Source: Crambe crambe
Taxonomy: Eukaryota > Porifera > Demospongiae > Poecilosclerida > Crambeidae
Direction: 5' to 3'
Assembly (NCBI GenBank): GCA_963924555.1
Contig: OZ004589.1
Span: 2,914,001-2,978,000, forward strand
DNA: 64,000 bases
Part shown: in pieces, positions 1 to 10,248 of the stretch
Numbering within the stretch: the stretch's first letter is position 1
Layout of the letters: each line of letters starts with the position of its first letter
Translations under genes and position numbers: made by a program
The notes under the pieces: model-generated
Told to the model about the DNA's origin: nothing
The model's database searches: none
Seen by the model: the letters and a program-made list of their open reading frames with translations, nothing else

Positions 1-282
1 TTGTACATGTACATGCATGTAATTATAGCATACATGCATGACTTCTACACCAAAATTAAATGAGCTATAATTATGAATAATAAAAATAGCTAGTATGTAT
101 GTTCTGGGATTGTAGTTAATGTACTCCAATACATAATCTGAATAAGATAACATGACTCCTTCTTCAACTTACCCCATGCTGGAATAAAATGTTACAACTG
201 CAATACAGCAATACATGCAAGTGCCTCCTAAAATTTCAATATCCACGCCCATATATACACCCAACTTAAATCCCTACTCTTC

Positions 283-316
<34 letters not shown>

Positions 317-570
317 TTCAGCAATAAGTGAGTCAAGTAACCCCTTACCCGTACCCATCACCAAACTCAAGAATCACAGCAATAATATTATTACAAAACT
401 ATTATTCCTACTTCACTCCTAAGGAGGCCTAATAGAAAAGAAGAAGAAAAAGGCTGTTATTATTGCAGTTGCAACATTATGTACATGTACACGAAAAAAA
501 TTGTGGGGAAATGTTTGGTTTTGAAAATTAATATCTACATGCAAGAACAATTCCTATACAGCTAATAATG
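1..570. other. left flank of the first repeat array, no firm gene
   Basis: AT-rich non-repeat DNA left of the first hairpin. It holds a pure C run of 33 bases (284-316) and one weak exon candidate (listed separately). No long open frame is present. It probably belongs to the intron or downstream part of the minus-strand receptor gene, because the repeat array to its right separates it from the transmembrane exon. This is inference from position only. Confidence 0.5.
173..227 (-). CDS. possible small exon of the receptor tail
   Basis: On the minus strand a 55-base stretch is bordered by an acceptor-like sequence (T-rich, ending TTTTAG at 228) and a strong donor (GTAAGT from 172 down). Its first base would complete the phase-2 codon left by the transmembrane exon at 10175, and the rest gives 18 codons without a stop. 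No domain is recognisable. Only the splice borders and the matching phase support it, so it may be chance. Confidence 0.25.
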
Positions 571-1081
571 ACAAGTGAATGCAAAAAATTTCTTCGAAAT
601 AAAAATGTGAAGTAGGGATGCTATTAGCTACAAGTGAATGCAAAAAATTTCTTCGAAATAAAAATGTGAAGTAGGGATGCTATTATAACTGCAGCTTCAT
701 TATGAAAATCAAGTACTGCAGCATCGAAGCAGTATGGCCCAAAAAAATCTAGCTGGAATATGTATTATAACTGCATGCAAGAGAGTGAACTTAGTGAAGT
801 GACCCTTACCCATCATCAAGTACGAGATACTATTCCTACTTCACTCCCTTGGCCCTTGATCATGGGAGTGAAGTAGGAATAGTATCTTGTACTTGATGAT
901 GGGTAAGGGTCACTTCACTAAGTTCACTCTCTTGCATGCAGTTATAATACATATTCCAGCTAGATTTTTTTGGGCCATACTGCTTCGATGCTGCAGTACT
1001 TGATTTTCATAATGAAGCTGCAGTTATAATAGCATCCCTACTTCACATTTTTATTTCGAAGAAATTTTTTGCATTCACTTG
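571..1081 (-). repeat. 3' hairpin A (foldback), with an extra partial arm
   Basis: A long inverted repeat with ends CAAGTGAATGC / GCATTCACTTG (631-1081) and arms of roughly 210 bases around a short loop near 845-865. A second partial arm (571-630) repeats the terminal 60 bases just outside it. The arms contain GTAGGGATGC and the mirrored GCATCCCTAC. In the minus-strand orientation of this array it forms the 3' end of the unit. Confidence 0.85.
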
Positions 1082-2039
1082 TTTGCATTCTTTTTCTTTG
1101 TGATTATGAAAATTGATAGACACTAAAGGCTTCCTTGATTGAATTAATGATCAGTATTTCATTCTGTTCAGGGAGGAGAGTCTGAAGGATGATCATCTGC
1201 AGTGTAATGGAGTACTGAAAGGAGTGAACATTTTAAAAAGTGAACAGCATTAGCTAATTGTTACATATGTGATCACTGAAATAATTATTGAGATGGTACG
1301 TATGTCTTGCTTGAGGGAGGAGTATGGGGAGTTTATGCATTTGGTGTAGTGATCATAATAGTGGATGCCATCAAATGGCCACATCCTGTGCAGGTGTTAT
1401 ATGAGGAGAACTGCTATTAATTGCCCCACCCCTTTTATGAGGTAATATCGCGAAGATTTTTTTCATACGAGGCTGCAGCACATTATAGATAGCCCAGCTA
1501 GATTTTAGGCTATCCCTACTTAACCTTTTTATTTTTTACACTCACTTGTTTCTATCCTTTTTCTTAGTGCTTGAAGTTGAATGAGGGAGGCTACAGTACT
1601 ATACAAAGCCAGCTCTACATAAACCTCTTTTGTAGGTACATACAGTGTGTCTGGTTGAAGAATTTGTTTAGCTATTTAAGTTTTGTTGATATAAAACTTT
1701 ACAGCAACAGCAATGTAAATGACATGTACACGGCATGGTGAAGTGAGCTGACTACACTACAGCCAAGTACTGGCTATAATGCTACTATAGGATGAGCATC
1801 TGTACTGTAATTCAGCAAGGAGTGACTGGAACATCATCAGATAATGAATGAAGACCTTGGCTATAGCTAAACTTAAGCTTACGTGGCTCCGCCCATAAGC
1901 CCCGCCCCCTTCAAAATGGCGTAGCAGCTGTGTTCCGAGTGCTATTGAATAGTGAAGTAGAGCCTTAGTCAAAACTAATAGCAAAAGATCAGCCTCTAGG
2001 TGCCGCTCTAACAGATGGCCAAAGCAGAATTTTGATGAC
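1082..2039 (-). repeat. core module M1, minus orientation
   Basis: About 1 kb shared, in reverse orientation, with 20576-21570, 41518-42526, 53206-54225 and 58866-59887. It contains no long open frame; its small frames recur in every copy and are not genes. The 5' part of this core continues past the inserted TIR element, at 5821-5845. Confidence 0.8.
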
Positions 2040-2603
2040 TAGAGCAAAACCTCAATAATTGACCACCACCAATCGCCGGACACTGCTGTGCAGAGACAAA
2101 ACAACAGCGGAGGCTAACCTTGCCTTCTTTGGGTAGGCCTGTGCTATGCAAAGTGGCACACCGAGAGTTGGGCAGCTGGAGTCTACTGGCTGTCTGCAGC
2201 AGCAAAAACAACGACCGTCCGAAGATACTATCAAATCAGATGATCCACTCTAACTTCGACTCTTGCCTCCAAAAGCAGCACACTCTGCCGCTGCAATCTA
2301 CTAACTAGCTAGGCGATATCTACCACTACTAGTCTACTTCCAAATAAAATTCCAGCAGCAGCAAGTAAAGCTGGCTGCAGAAACGTTGAGGTTAATTATG
2401 CTGACTCAGGGTTTCAATATTCGACATGTGCATGCGCAGTATAGTGTTTTGCAGATCTGGAGTACAACCTATCTCTAAAGCCATAGAGATGAATTTCAGC
2501 TGTAAATATCATCAGTAATTTTTTTTTTTTTTTTTGGGGGGGGGGGGGGGTACCAACAAACAATCAGAGTCACATACTCTTTACACAAAAACCACAGTAT
2601 CAA

Positions 2604-2852
2604 TTATGAAAAACAAGTTACATACTCTTCACAAAAGCAACATACAAAATGCTCAGTAATCTCAGTCTTATTCACACAGTACATGTGGAACCACCGACCA
2701 CACTTGCATCCAATCCATTTAGGAGTCAAATCCTCAGACTCAGAAATCACACATTTTCGGGCATCACAATCTCTGTCTTCCTCCATAGAACTGCTACCTA
2801 CAACACACAATTGCATCTTTATTGGACATTGGGACCTCCAAATAGCAGACAC
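2604..2852 (-). CDS. PHD-type zinc finger fragment of the transposon
   Basis: An 82-residue open frame with a Cys/His pattern typical of a PHD finger: C-x4-C near residue 30, CKCGRWFHMYC in the middle, and a closing CCFC pair. PHD fingers bind histone tails and occur at the C-terminus of several transposon proteins, including the Ginger element in this window. It lies downstream of the helix-turn-helix remnants on the same strand, so it is probably the last exon of the same gene. The ATG at 2852 may be internal; an upstream splice acceptor is likely but not certain. The call rests on the zinc-ligand spacing. Confidence 0.6.
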   Translation of the reverse strand: MSAIWRSQCPIKMQLCVVGSSSMEEDRDCDARKCVISESEDLTPKWIGCKCGRWFHMYCVNKTEITEHFVCCFCEEYVTCFS

Positions 2853-2977
2853 AGTTGGAAGTTACACCTATTGTCCTGTGTTGAGAGGTTGGGAATTTAC
2901 AGTCTACCCTATTATATTATTATGGTCAAAGTACAACTTAACTTTCACTCTATTTCACTTACATTCTACTGGGCACT

Positions 2978-3390
2978 CATCCATGGAGTCTGCACACCCA
3001 GACCAATGCCCTCGTGCTGGACGACCACAGGAAACTACTCGCTTGGAGACACGCCTTCCTCCATCCCTGTCAGATCTATCATCCATGGAGTTTGCACGCC
3101 CTCGTACTGGACGACCAAGGGAAGCAGCTCGCTTGGAGACATGCCTTCCTCCATCCTTGTCAGATCTATCATCCATGGAGTTTGCACGCCCTCGTACTGG
3201 ACGACCACAAGAAGCAGCTCGCTTGGAGACATGCCTTCCTCCATCCTTGTCAGATCCATCATCCATGGAGTTTGCATGCCCTCATAGTGGATGACCACGG
3301 GAAGAAGCTCGCTTGGAGACACGCCTTCCTCCATCATTGTTAGATCCATCATCCACAGAGTTTGCACACTTTCGTACTGGATGACCATGG
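2978..3390. repeat. 90-base minisatellite, about 4.5 units
   Basis: The unit starts CATCCATGGAGT at about 2978, 3080, 3170 and 3260, with a degenerate one at 3350. The period is 90 bases apart from the first, longer unit (102). Because 90 is divisible by three, both strands stay open across it and give misleading overlapping frames. On the minus strand it could encode 30-residue repeats between the helix-turn-helix part and the PHD finger of the transposon gene, but no frame is continuous with both. Confidence 0.85.
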
Positions 3391-3958
3391 GAAGATATGC
3401 AGATGAAATTTAGATAGAGTACTTTCTAACAAATCATAATATTTATCAAGAACTTCCTTATTCGTAGCCAGATACCTTGCTCGGGATAATGAAGAAGGTG
3501 TTCGTAATACAACTTGAGGATGACGATGAAGAATGAAGTCCACCAGCCATTGCTAACCCTTTTGTCTCTGCCTCGATAGAGCAGGTATCGCTCCACTAAA
3601 CTGATTACATCCTTACGACATATCCTATAGAAGCACAATGGAAGATGAATCCCTCCAGTTCTGATTCTTCATCGTCAGTGAGGAGCTTGGGAGGCCCACT
3701 GACACTTCCAGGCAATATCCGGCCACTGATGCGATCTCCAAGAGTAGTTCTGGGGATATTAAATTTTTCTGCAGCTAATCTAATGCTGAGACCACCTTCA
3801 ATTACAGCTTTCATAGCCTGGCTCATGCTCTGAGATTCGTAGTTCTTGTATGTTGCAGCATGATGAAGTGGAAGAGGGTGTTCGATAGAAGAATTAAACA
3901 CAAACACTCGTTGCTTGAGGGGGAGGGGGGGCTCCCTGATAGAAATAGCCATCTGCAA
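3349..3958 (-). pseudogene. degraded pogo/Tigger-like DNA-binding region
   Basis: Reading down from 3958, the first part (to 3605) carries a psq/CENP-B-like helix-turn-helix: an alanine-rich helix, then AAEKFNIPRTTLGDR, about residues 48-80. The frame continues in a second open frame (3638-3426) with a Tc5/CENP-B-type second HTH (LVERYL, GWWTSFF). It then breaks: the expected continuation HRHPQVVLRTPS is in the next frame (from 3543), which implies a one-base deletion near 3535. This is the N-terminal, DNA-binding half of a pogo-family transposase. The DDE nuclease domain is missing. Confidence 0.6.
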
Positions 3959-4108
3959 ACAGACACATTATGTTTAGAGTTGATTACATCCCCTTTCCCT
4001 ACTCCAGACTAAAAACCTTGTTAACACCTGAAGCAATAGACTCAAATCATTATTAATTTTTGACCCTAAGTAGTAGAGACACTTTGCCAGACGATGGTGT
4101 CAAGTTAT

Positions 4109-4897
4109 TAGTCTCGCGTAGCCAGACCCAATTCTTTCCTTTTTCTTGGGGGCGGGGGAAAGAAAGGGTCTGGTCAACTCCCGTAGAGCGTTTTGTTCTG
4201 AGTGCACCCAAATTCCGGTGTGCGCTAATTGACCACCACTTAGTTAGCGGTAAGGCGATAACCGCCGTGGTTACTATGAATCTCATTAAAGTCCACACAC
4301 CGTTGTTTTGCTGATCCTTCTGTTGCTCCTGATGTTCCTTCAGTACACTGACACAGGAGATAGTATTGGGATGGCTGCTTTCTTTTGGCTTTACTACTCA
4401 TTGCATCTTTATAGCAATACTATTTGTTGTTGCTTCTAGATTGTCCCTCAGATTAGCTCGCCTGCTAAGCTCTCCACTACAGACATGGCACAAAATAAGC
4501 ATCACAGTCTGCAGTTTCCATTAAGACCAACTCTAAACACAGAACATTCAGCTCAGCCTTGGATTAGTTAGTTAGTTAGCTAGCTAACTGTGATGACATC
4601 ATTCACCTGGCTCCTGTTATTCCATGCAGCCTTTTTTCCTGGACTTAGATCGATTTTGCATAAGCAACACTTTACTAAAGATGCAGCAGCAGCCATGATA
4701 AAATGCCATGTGGACTTTAATGAGATTCATAGTAACCACAGCGGTTATCGCCTTACCGCTAACTAAGTGGTGATCAATTAGCGCGCACCGGAATTTGGGT
4801 GCACTCAGAACAAAACGCTCTACGGGAGTTGACCAGACCCTTTCTTTCCCCCGCCCCCAAGAAAAAGGAAAGAATTGGGTCTGGCTACGCGAGACTA
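4109..4897. mobile_element. 789-base TIR element with 9-base target duplication
   Basis: The ends are TAGTCTCGCGTAGCCAGACC and its reverse complement, with terminal inverted repeats of about 190 bases. Both flanks carry TCAAGTTAT (4100-4108 and 4898-4906). A 9-base duplication with long TIRs is the Mutator-like (MULE) signature. No transposase is encoded, so this is a non-autonomous foldback/MITE-like copy nested in the 2042-5818 element. Its small open frames are mirror images within the two TIRs. Confidence 0.85.
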
Positions 4898-4935
4898 TCA
4901 AGTTATAGGGTCCACCCTAAGGAGTAACCTTAAAA

Positions 4936-4960
4936 CACACACACACACACACACACACTA
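4936..4960. repeat. AC dinucleotide microsatellite
   Basis: A short pure (AC)n tract inside the right half of the TIR transposon. Confidence 0.9.
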
Positions 4961-5411
4961 AGCTGACTGGTTTTTTTAGAGCTTGTTAGTACCTTCATTT
5001 ATACTAGCAAATACCTTGCTACTTGAAAGAGACAACCCCCCAAGTCTGAGCACACCCTAGCTACCCAAGCCTACACAATAGGATATCAGAGCCTGGCATC
5101 TAGCAGGTGGGCAAAAATTAGAAATACAGTAATTTTGGGCTCTTTTAACACAACTCTGGAATTTTATTACCCCTGCTACATAATAACTGGCTTTAGATAG
5201 GTAGCTAGCTACTCATGCTGCTATAACTACATGCAGTTGGTTATTCATGATTTAAACCACCACAAAACAAAAAGCATACCCCAATAACTACTCTTTAAAG
5301 CAACACTTACCTCACGTACAGAAGCTGCAACCCAGCAAACCGAAGCAGAAGGTTCTAGCCCAACACCACAGGCTCCAGGTTGTCGTTAATTGCTGAGATA
5401 AACGTGGTTGG
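4961..5411. other. unannotated interior of the TIR transposon
   Basis: AT-rich sequence between the nested MULE-like element and the right terminal repeat. I see no open frame, domain or repeat of note. Confidence 0.5.
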
Positions 5412-5837
5412 TACACTACACTGAGCATGCGCATGTCGAATATTGAAACCCTGAGTCAGCATAATTAACCTCAACGTTTCTGCAGCCAGCTTTACTTGCT
5501 GCTGCTGGAATTTTATTTGGAAGTAGACTAGTAGTGGTAGATGTCGCCTAGCTAGTTAGTAGATTGCAGCAGCAGAGTGTGCTACTTTTGGAGGCAAGAA
5601 TCGAAGTTAGAGTGGATCATCTGATTTGGTAGTATCTTCGGACGGTCGTTGTTTTTGCTGCTGCAGACAGCCAGTAGACTCCAGCTGCCCAACTCTCGGT
5701 GTGCCACTTTGCATAGCACAGGCCTACCCAAAGAAGGCAAGGTTAGCCTCCGCTGTTGTTTTGTCTCTGCACAGCAGTGTCCGGCGATTGGTGGTGGTCA
5801 ATTATTGAGGTTTTGCTCTATAGCCAGTAAGTCGGTA

Positions 5838-6112
5838 CGTCGATCTTATTATTATTATTATTATCCTTATTATTATTATTATAAAGAAAAAGAACGAAAA
5901 GTCAATTTTAGAACTCGTTTTTTTCTTATGTTGGCGAATGAATTTTTGGCTTTTGAACATTCTCCTCTCTTCTTTGTAGATATAATAATTCACTGTAGCC
6001 TTCTGAGAACCTGTAGAGTAAGGGTAGAAGAGAAAGAAGAGTTTTTAGTTTATACTGTCCTATGGACTTTGACCTGCCATCCCTACTTAGAGAGTGCTAC
6101 CGCACTCTCTGA
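5838..6112 (-). repeat. module C with TAA tail, minus orientation
   Basis: Reverse copy of the 230-base C module. It ends at 6112 with the stem-loop head (AGAGAGTGC-GGTA-GCACTCTCT) followed by GTAGGGATGGC. Its tail TTCTTTTTCTTTA borders a (TAA)n/(TTA)n tract at 5846-5882. Confidence 0.85.
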
Positions 6113-6612
6113 TAACTGCAGCTTCATTATGAAAACCAAGTACTGCAGCATCGAAGCAGTATGGCCCAAAAATCTAGCTGGAATATGTATTATAACTGCA
6201 TGCAAGAGAGTGAATTTAGTGAAGTGACCCTTACCCATCATCAAGTACAAGATACTATTCCTACTTCACTCCCATGATCAAGGGCCAAAGGAGTGAAGTA
6301 GGAATAGTATCTCATACTTGATGAGAATCGCATCTAGAATACACTGATGAATCTTTATTGAATCAACCTTAGAAGGAAATTAATTTATATTCTTTCGCTG
6401 TATTAAATAAAAATATTCTTTGCATAAAGGGTCACTTCACTAAATTCACTCTCTTGCATGCAGTTATAGCTAATACATATTCCAGCTAGATTTTTGGGCC
6501 ATACTGCTTCGATGCTGCAGTAGCTACTTGGTTTTCATAATGAAGCTGCAGTTATAATAGCATCCCTACTTCACATTTTTATTTCGAAGAAATTTTTTGC
6601 ATTCACTTGTTT
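6113..6612 (-). repeat. hairpin A with an extra 105-base insertion in one arm
   Basis: One arm is 6113-6324. The other resumes at 6429 after about 105 unrelated AT-rich bases (6325-6428) and ends at GCATTCACTTG. The outermost part of the left arm is missing, replaced by the C module head. The central loop reads in the opposite sense to the copy at 631-1081. Confidence 0.8.
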
Positions 6613-7468
6613 GCATTCTTTTTCTTTGTGATTATGAAAATTGATAGACACTAAAGGCTTCCTTGATTGAACTAAATTTATTTAATGATCAGTATTTCAT
6701 TCTGTTCAGGGAGGAGAGTCTGAAGGATGATCATCTGCAGTGTAATGGAGTACTGAAAGGAGTGAACATTTTAAAAAGTGAACAGCATTAGCTAATTGTT
6801 ACATATGTGATCACTGAAATAATTATTGAGATGGTACGTATGTCTTGCTTGAGGGAGGAGTATGGGGAGTTTATGCATTTGGTGTAGTGATCATAATAGT
6901 GGATGCCATCAAATGGCCACATCCTGTGCAGGTGTTATATGAGGAGAACTGCTATTAATTGCCCCACCCCTTTTATGAGGTAATATCGCGAAGATTTTTT
7001 TCATACGAGGCTGCAGCACATTATAGATAGCCCAGCTAGATTTTAGGCTATCCCTACTTAACCTTTTTATTTTTTACACTCACTTGTTTCTATCCTTTTT
7101 CTTAGTGCTTGAAGTTGAATGAGGGAGGCTACAGTACTATACAAAGCCAGCTCTACATAAACCTCTTTTGTAGGTACATACAGTGTCTCTGGTTGAAGAA
7201 TTTGTTTAGCTATTTAAGTTTTGTTGATATAAAACTTTACAGCAACAGCAATGTAAATGACATGTACACGGCATGGTGAAGTGAGCTGACTACACTACAG
7301 CAAAGTACTGGCTATAATGCTACTACCGTAATTTGGGAAATTTTCGACTCTAAAATTTTTCGTATGTTTTATTTTCGTGTTGAAAATTTTTCGTTGTTGT
7401 TGACTCCACCCACGAAAATTATATCACGTGCTATAGCACGCTTATACACTTAACTTACGCTCGAAGCC

Positions 7469-7846
7469 ATGGCACTAGAGACTTGTGAAAGACCCTTGTG
7501 CATTAGAGGCTACCACATCTACAAAGAGATCTGGACAGCAGCCATAGGAGAAGTCCTTCCCTGTGAAAGAGAACCCACAAACCCTGAGGATAGGTATGCT
7601 GTGGCTGTCAAGAAGGATGATATAATAGTTGGCCATCTACCAAGGAAAGTATCTCGCATATGCACACTTTTCTTAAGGAGAGGAGGCTCTATTACCTGCA
7701 CAGTTGCTGGAAGCCGGAGATACTCTCAAGATTTACCCCAGGGAGGCTTGGAGATTCCATGTGATGTTAAATTTGAAGGCAAGTCCAGGGAAATTCAAAA
7801 AGTCAAACATTTATTTAAGAAGACTAATAAAGTAAAATCATTGTAA
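7469..7846 (+). CDS. HIRAN-like domain protein carried by the pogo element
   Basis: A 125-residue single-exon frame. Residues about 12-65 resemble the HIRAN domain: an initial GYHIYK strand, then GEVLPCEREPTNPEDRYAV, where the REP.N..D..A.AV pattern is the family hallmark, then VGHLPRKVSR. A basic tail ends the protein. HIRAN domains (HLTF/Rad5 family) bind 3' single-stranded DNA ends; that is family knowledge and not shown here. The gene converges on the transposase, with 53 bases between them. The ATG at 7469 is the first in frame, about 120 bases inside the TIR. Identification is by motif only; I cannot confirm it by search. Confidence 0.65.
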   Translation: MALETCERPLCIRGYHIYKEIWTAAIGEVLPCEREPTNPEDRYAVAVKKDDIIVGHLPRKVSRICTLFLRRGGSITCTVAGSRRYSQDLPQGGLEIPCDVKFEGKSREIQKVKHLFKKTNKVKSL

Positions 7847-7899
7847 ATCATGAATTAGCTAAGTAAATTACAACGTATCAAACAACATGGGAAATAATA

Positions 7900-9442
7900 T
7901 TAAGCAGCAATAGGCTCAGTCTTCATCATTAGAACTTGCTGTGACTTCTTCAGGATCACTGTCACTGGCTGAGTCTGAAAACTTGATAGAGAATGAAATT
8001 CTGCATCTTCTGGCTCTTGTTCATCCAGAGCATGGCTGATTCCAGAACAAATGAATCCACTGGTAATAAATTGAGGGTTGTCGCTGATGTAGTGAAACAT
8101 TTCAACAAGCCATTCTGCTCCAAGCTCCTTCAAAAGTGGTAATCCAAGATTGATTGGTTCAAGATCACCTTCATCATCAAGTTGTTCTATAACCTTATCA
8201 GCATACCAGTTTTCAAATTTCTTCTTGATAAATTCCTTACCTGGCTTATTTACAGTAAGGTCCATAGGCTGTAGGAGGTCGGTGGTGTTTGGGGGAAGAA
8301 GACACACATGGATATTATTGGAATCTAAAAGCTGGTTAACAGAATCAGTGACCTGTCCTTTGAAGTTGTCCATTATAACAATTGCTGCCTTCTCATCCTC
8401 ATCCTCCTCCTCCCTCAGTTCTTGTCGTTTCGTCTTGATATAATTATGGTATAATAATCTCTTCGATGTACTCCAGCATCGTTGTTTCCGTGGACCAGTG
8501 TTTTGGAGAGTGAGTAATGTTCCAGTCTGATGGAAACTTGTATCGAGGGTGACAGCGAGCTGTTTTGCCTTTATAAATCAATTGTACTGGAAGAAAATCA
8601 CCAACTAAGCTTCCACAAAAGACACCTGTTATTTGTCTTTTATCATTTGTGCCAATCATCTCCACTCTTCTTGCTCCCTGCTGATCCATTGTCCATGGAG
8701 AACAGGGCACAATCCGGATACCTGTCTGATCCCAGTTAAGTATCAGTTCAGGTGGGACTTCTTCCATAGTAGCAACAGTAACGACCTCATCAAGGAATGA
8801 TTTTTTCACCCGATCAAAATCATCCACGGTGTATTTGCTCTTCGCCGTTGTTGCCTTCCTTCGTACAAACTTCATGCGATTCAAAAGAGCATAAGCCCAG
8901 TGCCTACTAAGATGCACAGGCCCACCAAACTCATCCAGGCTCATCCTATTATACTTCAGCAGTAGCCCTCTAGCTGCTGCTATGGCTATACCAGCTGACA
9001 CTGTCCCTCCTGCTTCCCGTACTTTTCTTAGGTAAAGCTGTACCTTCTCATCCAGAGCATCTCCCAGTAGAAGTGGTCTGCCACGCTTCTTCTCAGGAAG
9101 AGCTTCTATGTCTTCTAAATCTTCAACTCTTTTCCTTTTAGCTTCAATCAGGTAGCTATCTCGAATTGATCGAGCCGTACTTTCACTCACTTTCTTCTTT
9201 AACTTCCTTGAGAAGTGCCTCGCTGTTGCTGCTACTCCATGATAGCTGGCATACTTTCCTATTTCAGCTCGAAGCTCCGCGCTAAACTTATTGTATTTTC
9301 CACGTTTCTTCTCCTTGGGTTTAAGTACCTCCTGCACTTCTTTGTTGGCTTGAGCGATTGCTATACTCGACATGGATGATGACAGTGAACCTCTAGGATT
9401 TGGAAGTCCATCCTTAGGACGTAAATAGCGCCTCAGAGACAT
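7900..9442 (-). pseudogene. pogo/Tigger-like DDD transposase, one frameshift
   Basis: The first frame (9442-8444, 332 residues) holds an N-terminal basic helix-turn-helix region (about 50-110), a linker and the first catalytic Asp in NWDQTG (about residue 230). It stops just after EEIIIP at 8444. The continuation is in another frame and reads through an acidic stretch into IVIMDNFKGQ (second Asp, start of the 8373-7900 frame, 157 residues) and LLQPMDLTVNKP (third Asp). All three acids of the D-D-D triad are therefore present, but a single-base shift near 8440 separates the first from the other two. The break does not have intron borders. The C-terminus has a short acidic tail. It would cut and paste the surrounding TIR element at TA sites. 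Confidence 0.85.
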
Positions 9443-9925
9443 TCAAACCAGGAGGAGAGAGCTGCTTCAGATATCGTGGTATAGCGTATAGTTCAATTTA
9501 TCTAATAATTCGTCGTTTAATAATTTTCATTGGGAAATATTTTCATTGTAGATTTATTTTCAAGGGAAAAAAATTCGTTGATACAAGTGCCCCACGAAAA
9601 AATTTTAACAGCGAAAATTTCCCAAATTACGGTATAGGATGAGCATCTGTACTGTAATTCAGCAAGGAGTGACTGGAACATCATCAGATAATAAATGAAG
9701 ACCTTGGCTATAGCTAAACTTAAGCTTACGTGGCTCCGCCCATAAGCCCCACCCCCTTCAAAATGGCGTAGAAAGATTAGCAGTGTTCCGAGTGCTATCG
9801 AATAGTGAAGTAGAGCCTTAGTCAAAACTAATAGCAAAAGATCAGCCTCTAGGTGCCGCTCTAACAGATGGCCAAAGCAGAATTTTGATGACTATAGCCA
9901 GTAAGTCGGTACGTCGATCTTATAC

Positions 9926-10173
9926 ATTATTATTATTATAAAAGAAAAAGAACGAAAGGTCAATTTTAGAACTCGTTTTTTTTCTTATGTTAGCGAATGA
10001 ATTTTTGGCTTTTGAACATTCTCCTCTCTTCTTTGTAGATATAATAATTCACTGTAGCCTTCTGAGAACCTGTAGAGTAAGGGTAGAAGAGAAAGAAGAG
10101 TTTTTAGTTTATACTGTCCTATGGACTTTGACCTGCCATCCCTACTTAGAGAGTGCTACCGCACTCTCTGATA
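9926..10173 (-). repeat. TAA tract plus module C, minus orientation
   Basis: A copy of the C module whose stem-loop head points toward the transmembrane exon at 10175. It marks the right end of the left, minus-oriented array. It shows the standard order TTCTTTTTCTTTA-tail, body, GTAGGGATGGC, stem-loop, with a short (TTA)n at 9928-9942. Confidence 0.85.
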
Positions 10174-10174
10174 C

Positions 10175-10244
10175 CTCCTATTCTTCTGCACTTTCAATAC
10201 CAAGAGTATGATTATCACAACAAAAACAATCACCATCACCAATG
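10175..10244 (-). CDS. receptor transmembrane exon, 3' part
   Basis: The second half of a hydrophobic exon split by the element 10249-12332. On the minus strand it continues ...LVMVIVFVVIIILLVLKVQKNR, a run of over 20 hydrophobic residues followed by basic residues, as expected for a single-pass type I receptor. A donor-like GGAG|GTATCA closes it at 10174, but those bases are the start of the neighbouring C module, so the original donor may be lost. I infer it belongs to the Ig/FN3 receptor encoded at 54731-63511 on the same strand; the sequence does not prove the link. Confidence 0.6.
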
Positions 10245-10248
10245 CCGG

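Larger units (their letters stand above)
2042..5818. mobile_element. 3.8 kb TIR transposon with PHD finger and degraded transposase
   Basis: The element interrupts the M1 core. The uninterrupted sequence (as at 9890-9910) shows a TA target duplicated on both sides (2040-2041 and 5819-5820). The ends are GAGCAAAACC / GGTTTTGCTC, with terminal inverted repeats of about 400 bases (2042 to about 2445, and about 5412 to 5818). Inside are minus-strand remnants of a pogo/Tigger-like DNA-binding region, a 90-base minisatellite, a PHD finger and a nested TIR element. A TA duplication fits the Tc1/mariner-pogo superfamily. No DDE catalytic core is visible, so the copy is not autonomous. Confidence 0.8.
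7326..9632. mobile_element. pogo-like DNA transposon with HIRAN-like cargo gene
   Basis: A 2,307-base element flanked by TA duplications (7324-7325 and 9633-9634), with perfect 21-base terminal inverted repeats beginning CCGTAATTTGGGAAATTTTC (7326-7346 and 9612-9632). An imperfect extension of about 20 bases follows. It holds two convergent genes: a minus-strand DDD transposase (9442-7900, one frameshift) and a plus-strand HIRAN-like gene (7469-7846). The TA target and the motif order of the transposase place it in the pogo/Tigger branch of Tc1/mariner. It looks young, since the TIRs are identical, although the transposase is frameshifted. Confidence 0.9.
6613..9925 (-). repeat. core module M1, minus orientation, split by a pogo element
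   Basis: M1 sequence at 6613-7325 and 9635-9925 is continuous once the element at 7326-9632 and one TA are removed. The join matches the uninterrupted copy at 1781-1795 exactly, which gives a clean pre-insertion site. Confidence 0.85.

Noticed and set aside
2955-3388. Overlapping open frames of 103-212 residues on both strands.
   Set aside because: They come from the 90-base minisatellite, whose period keeps several frames open at once.
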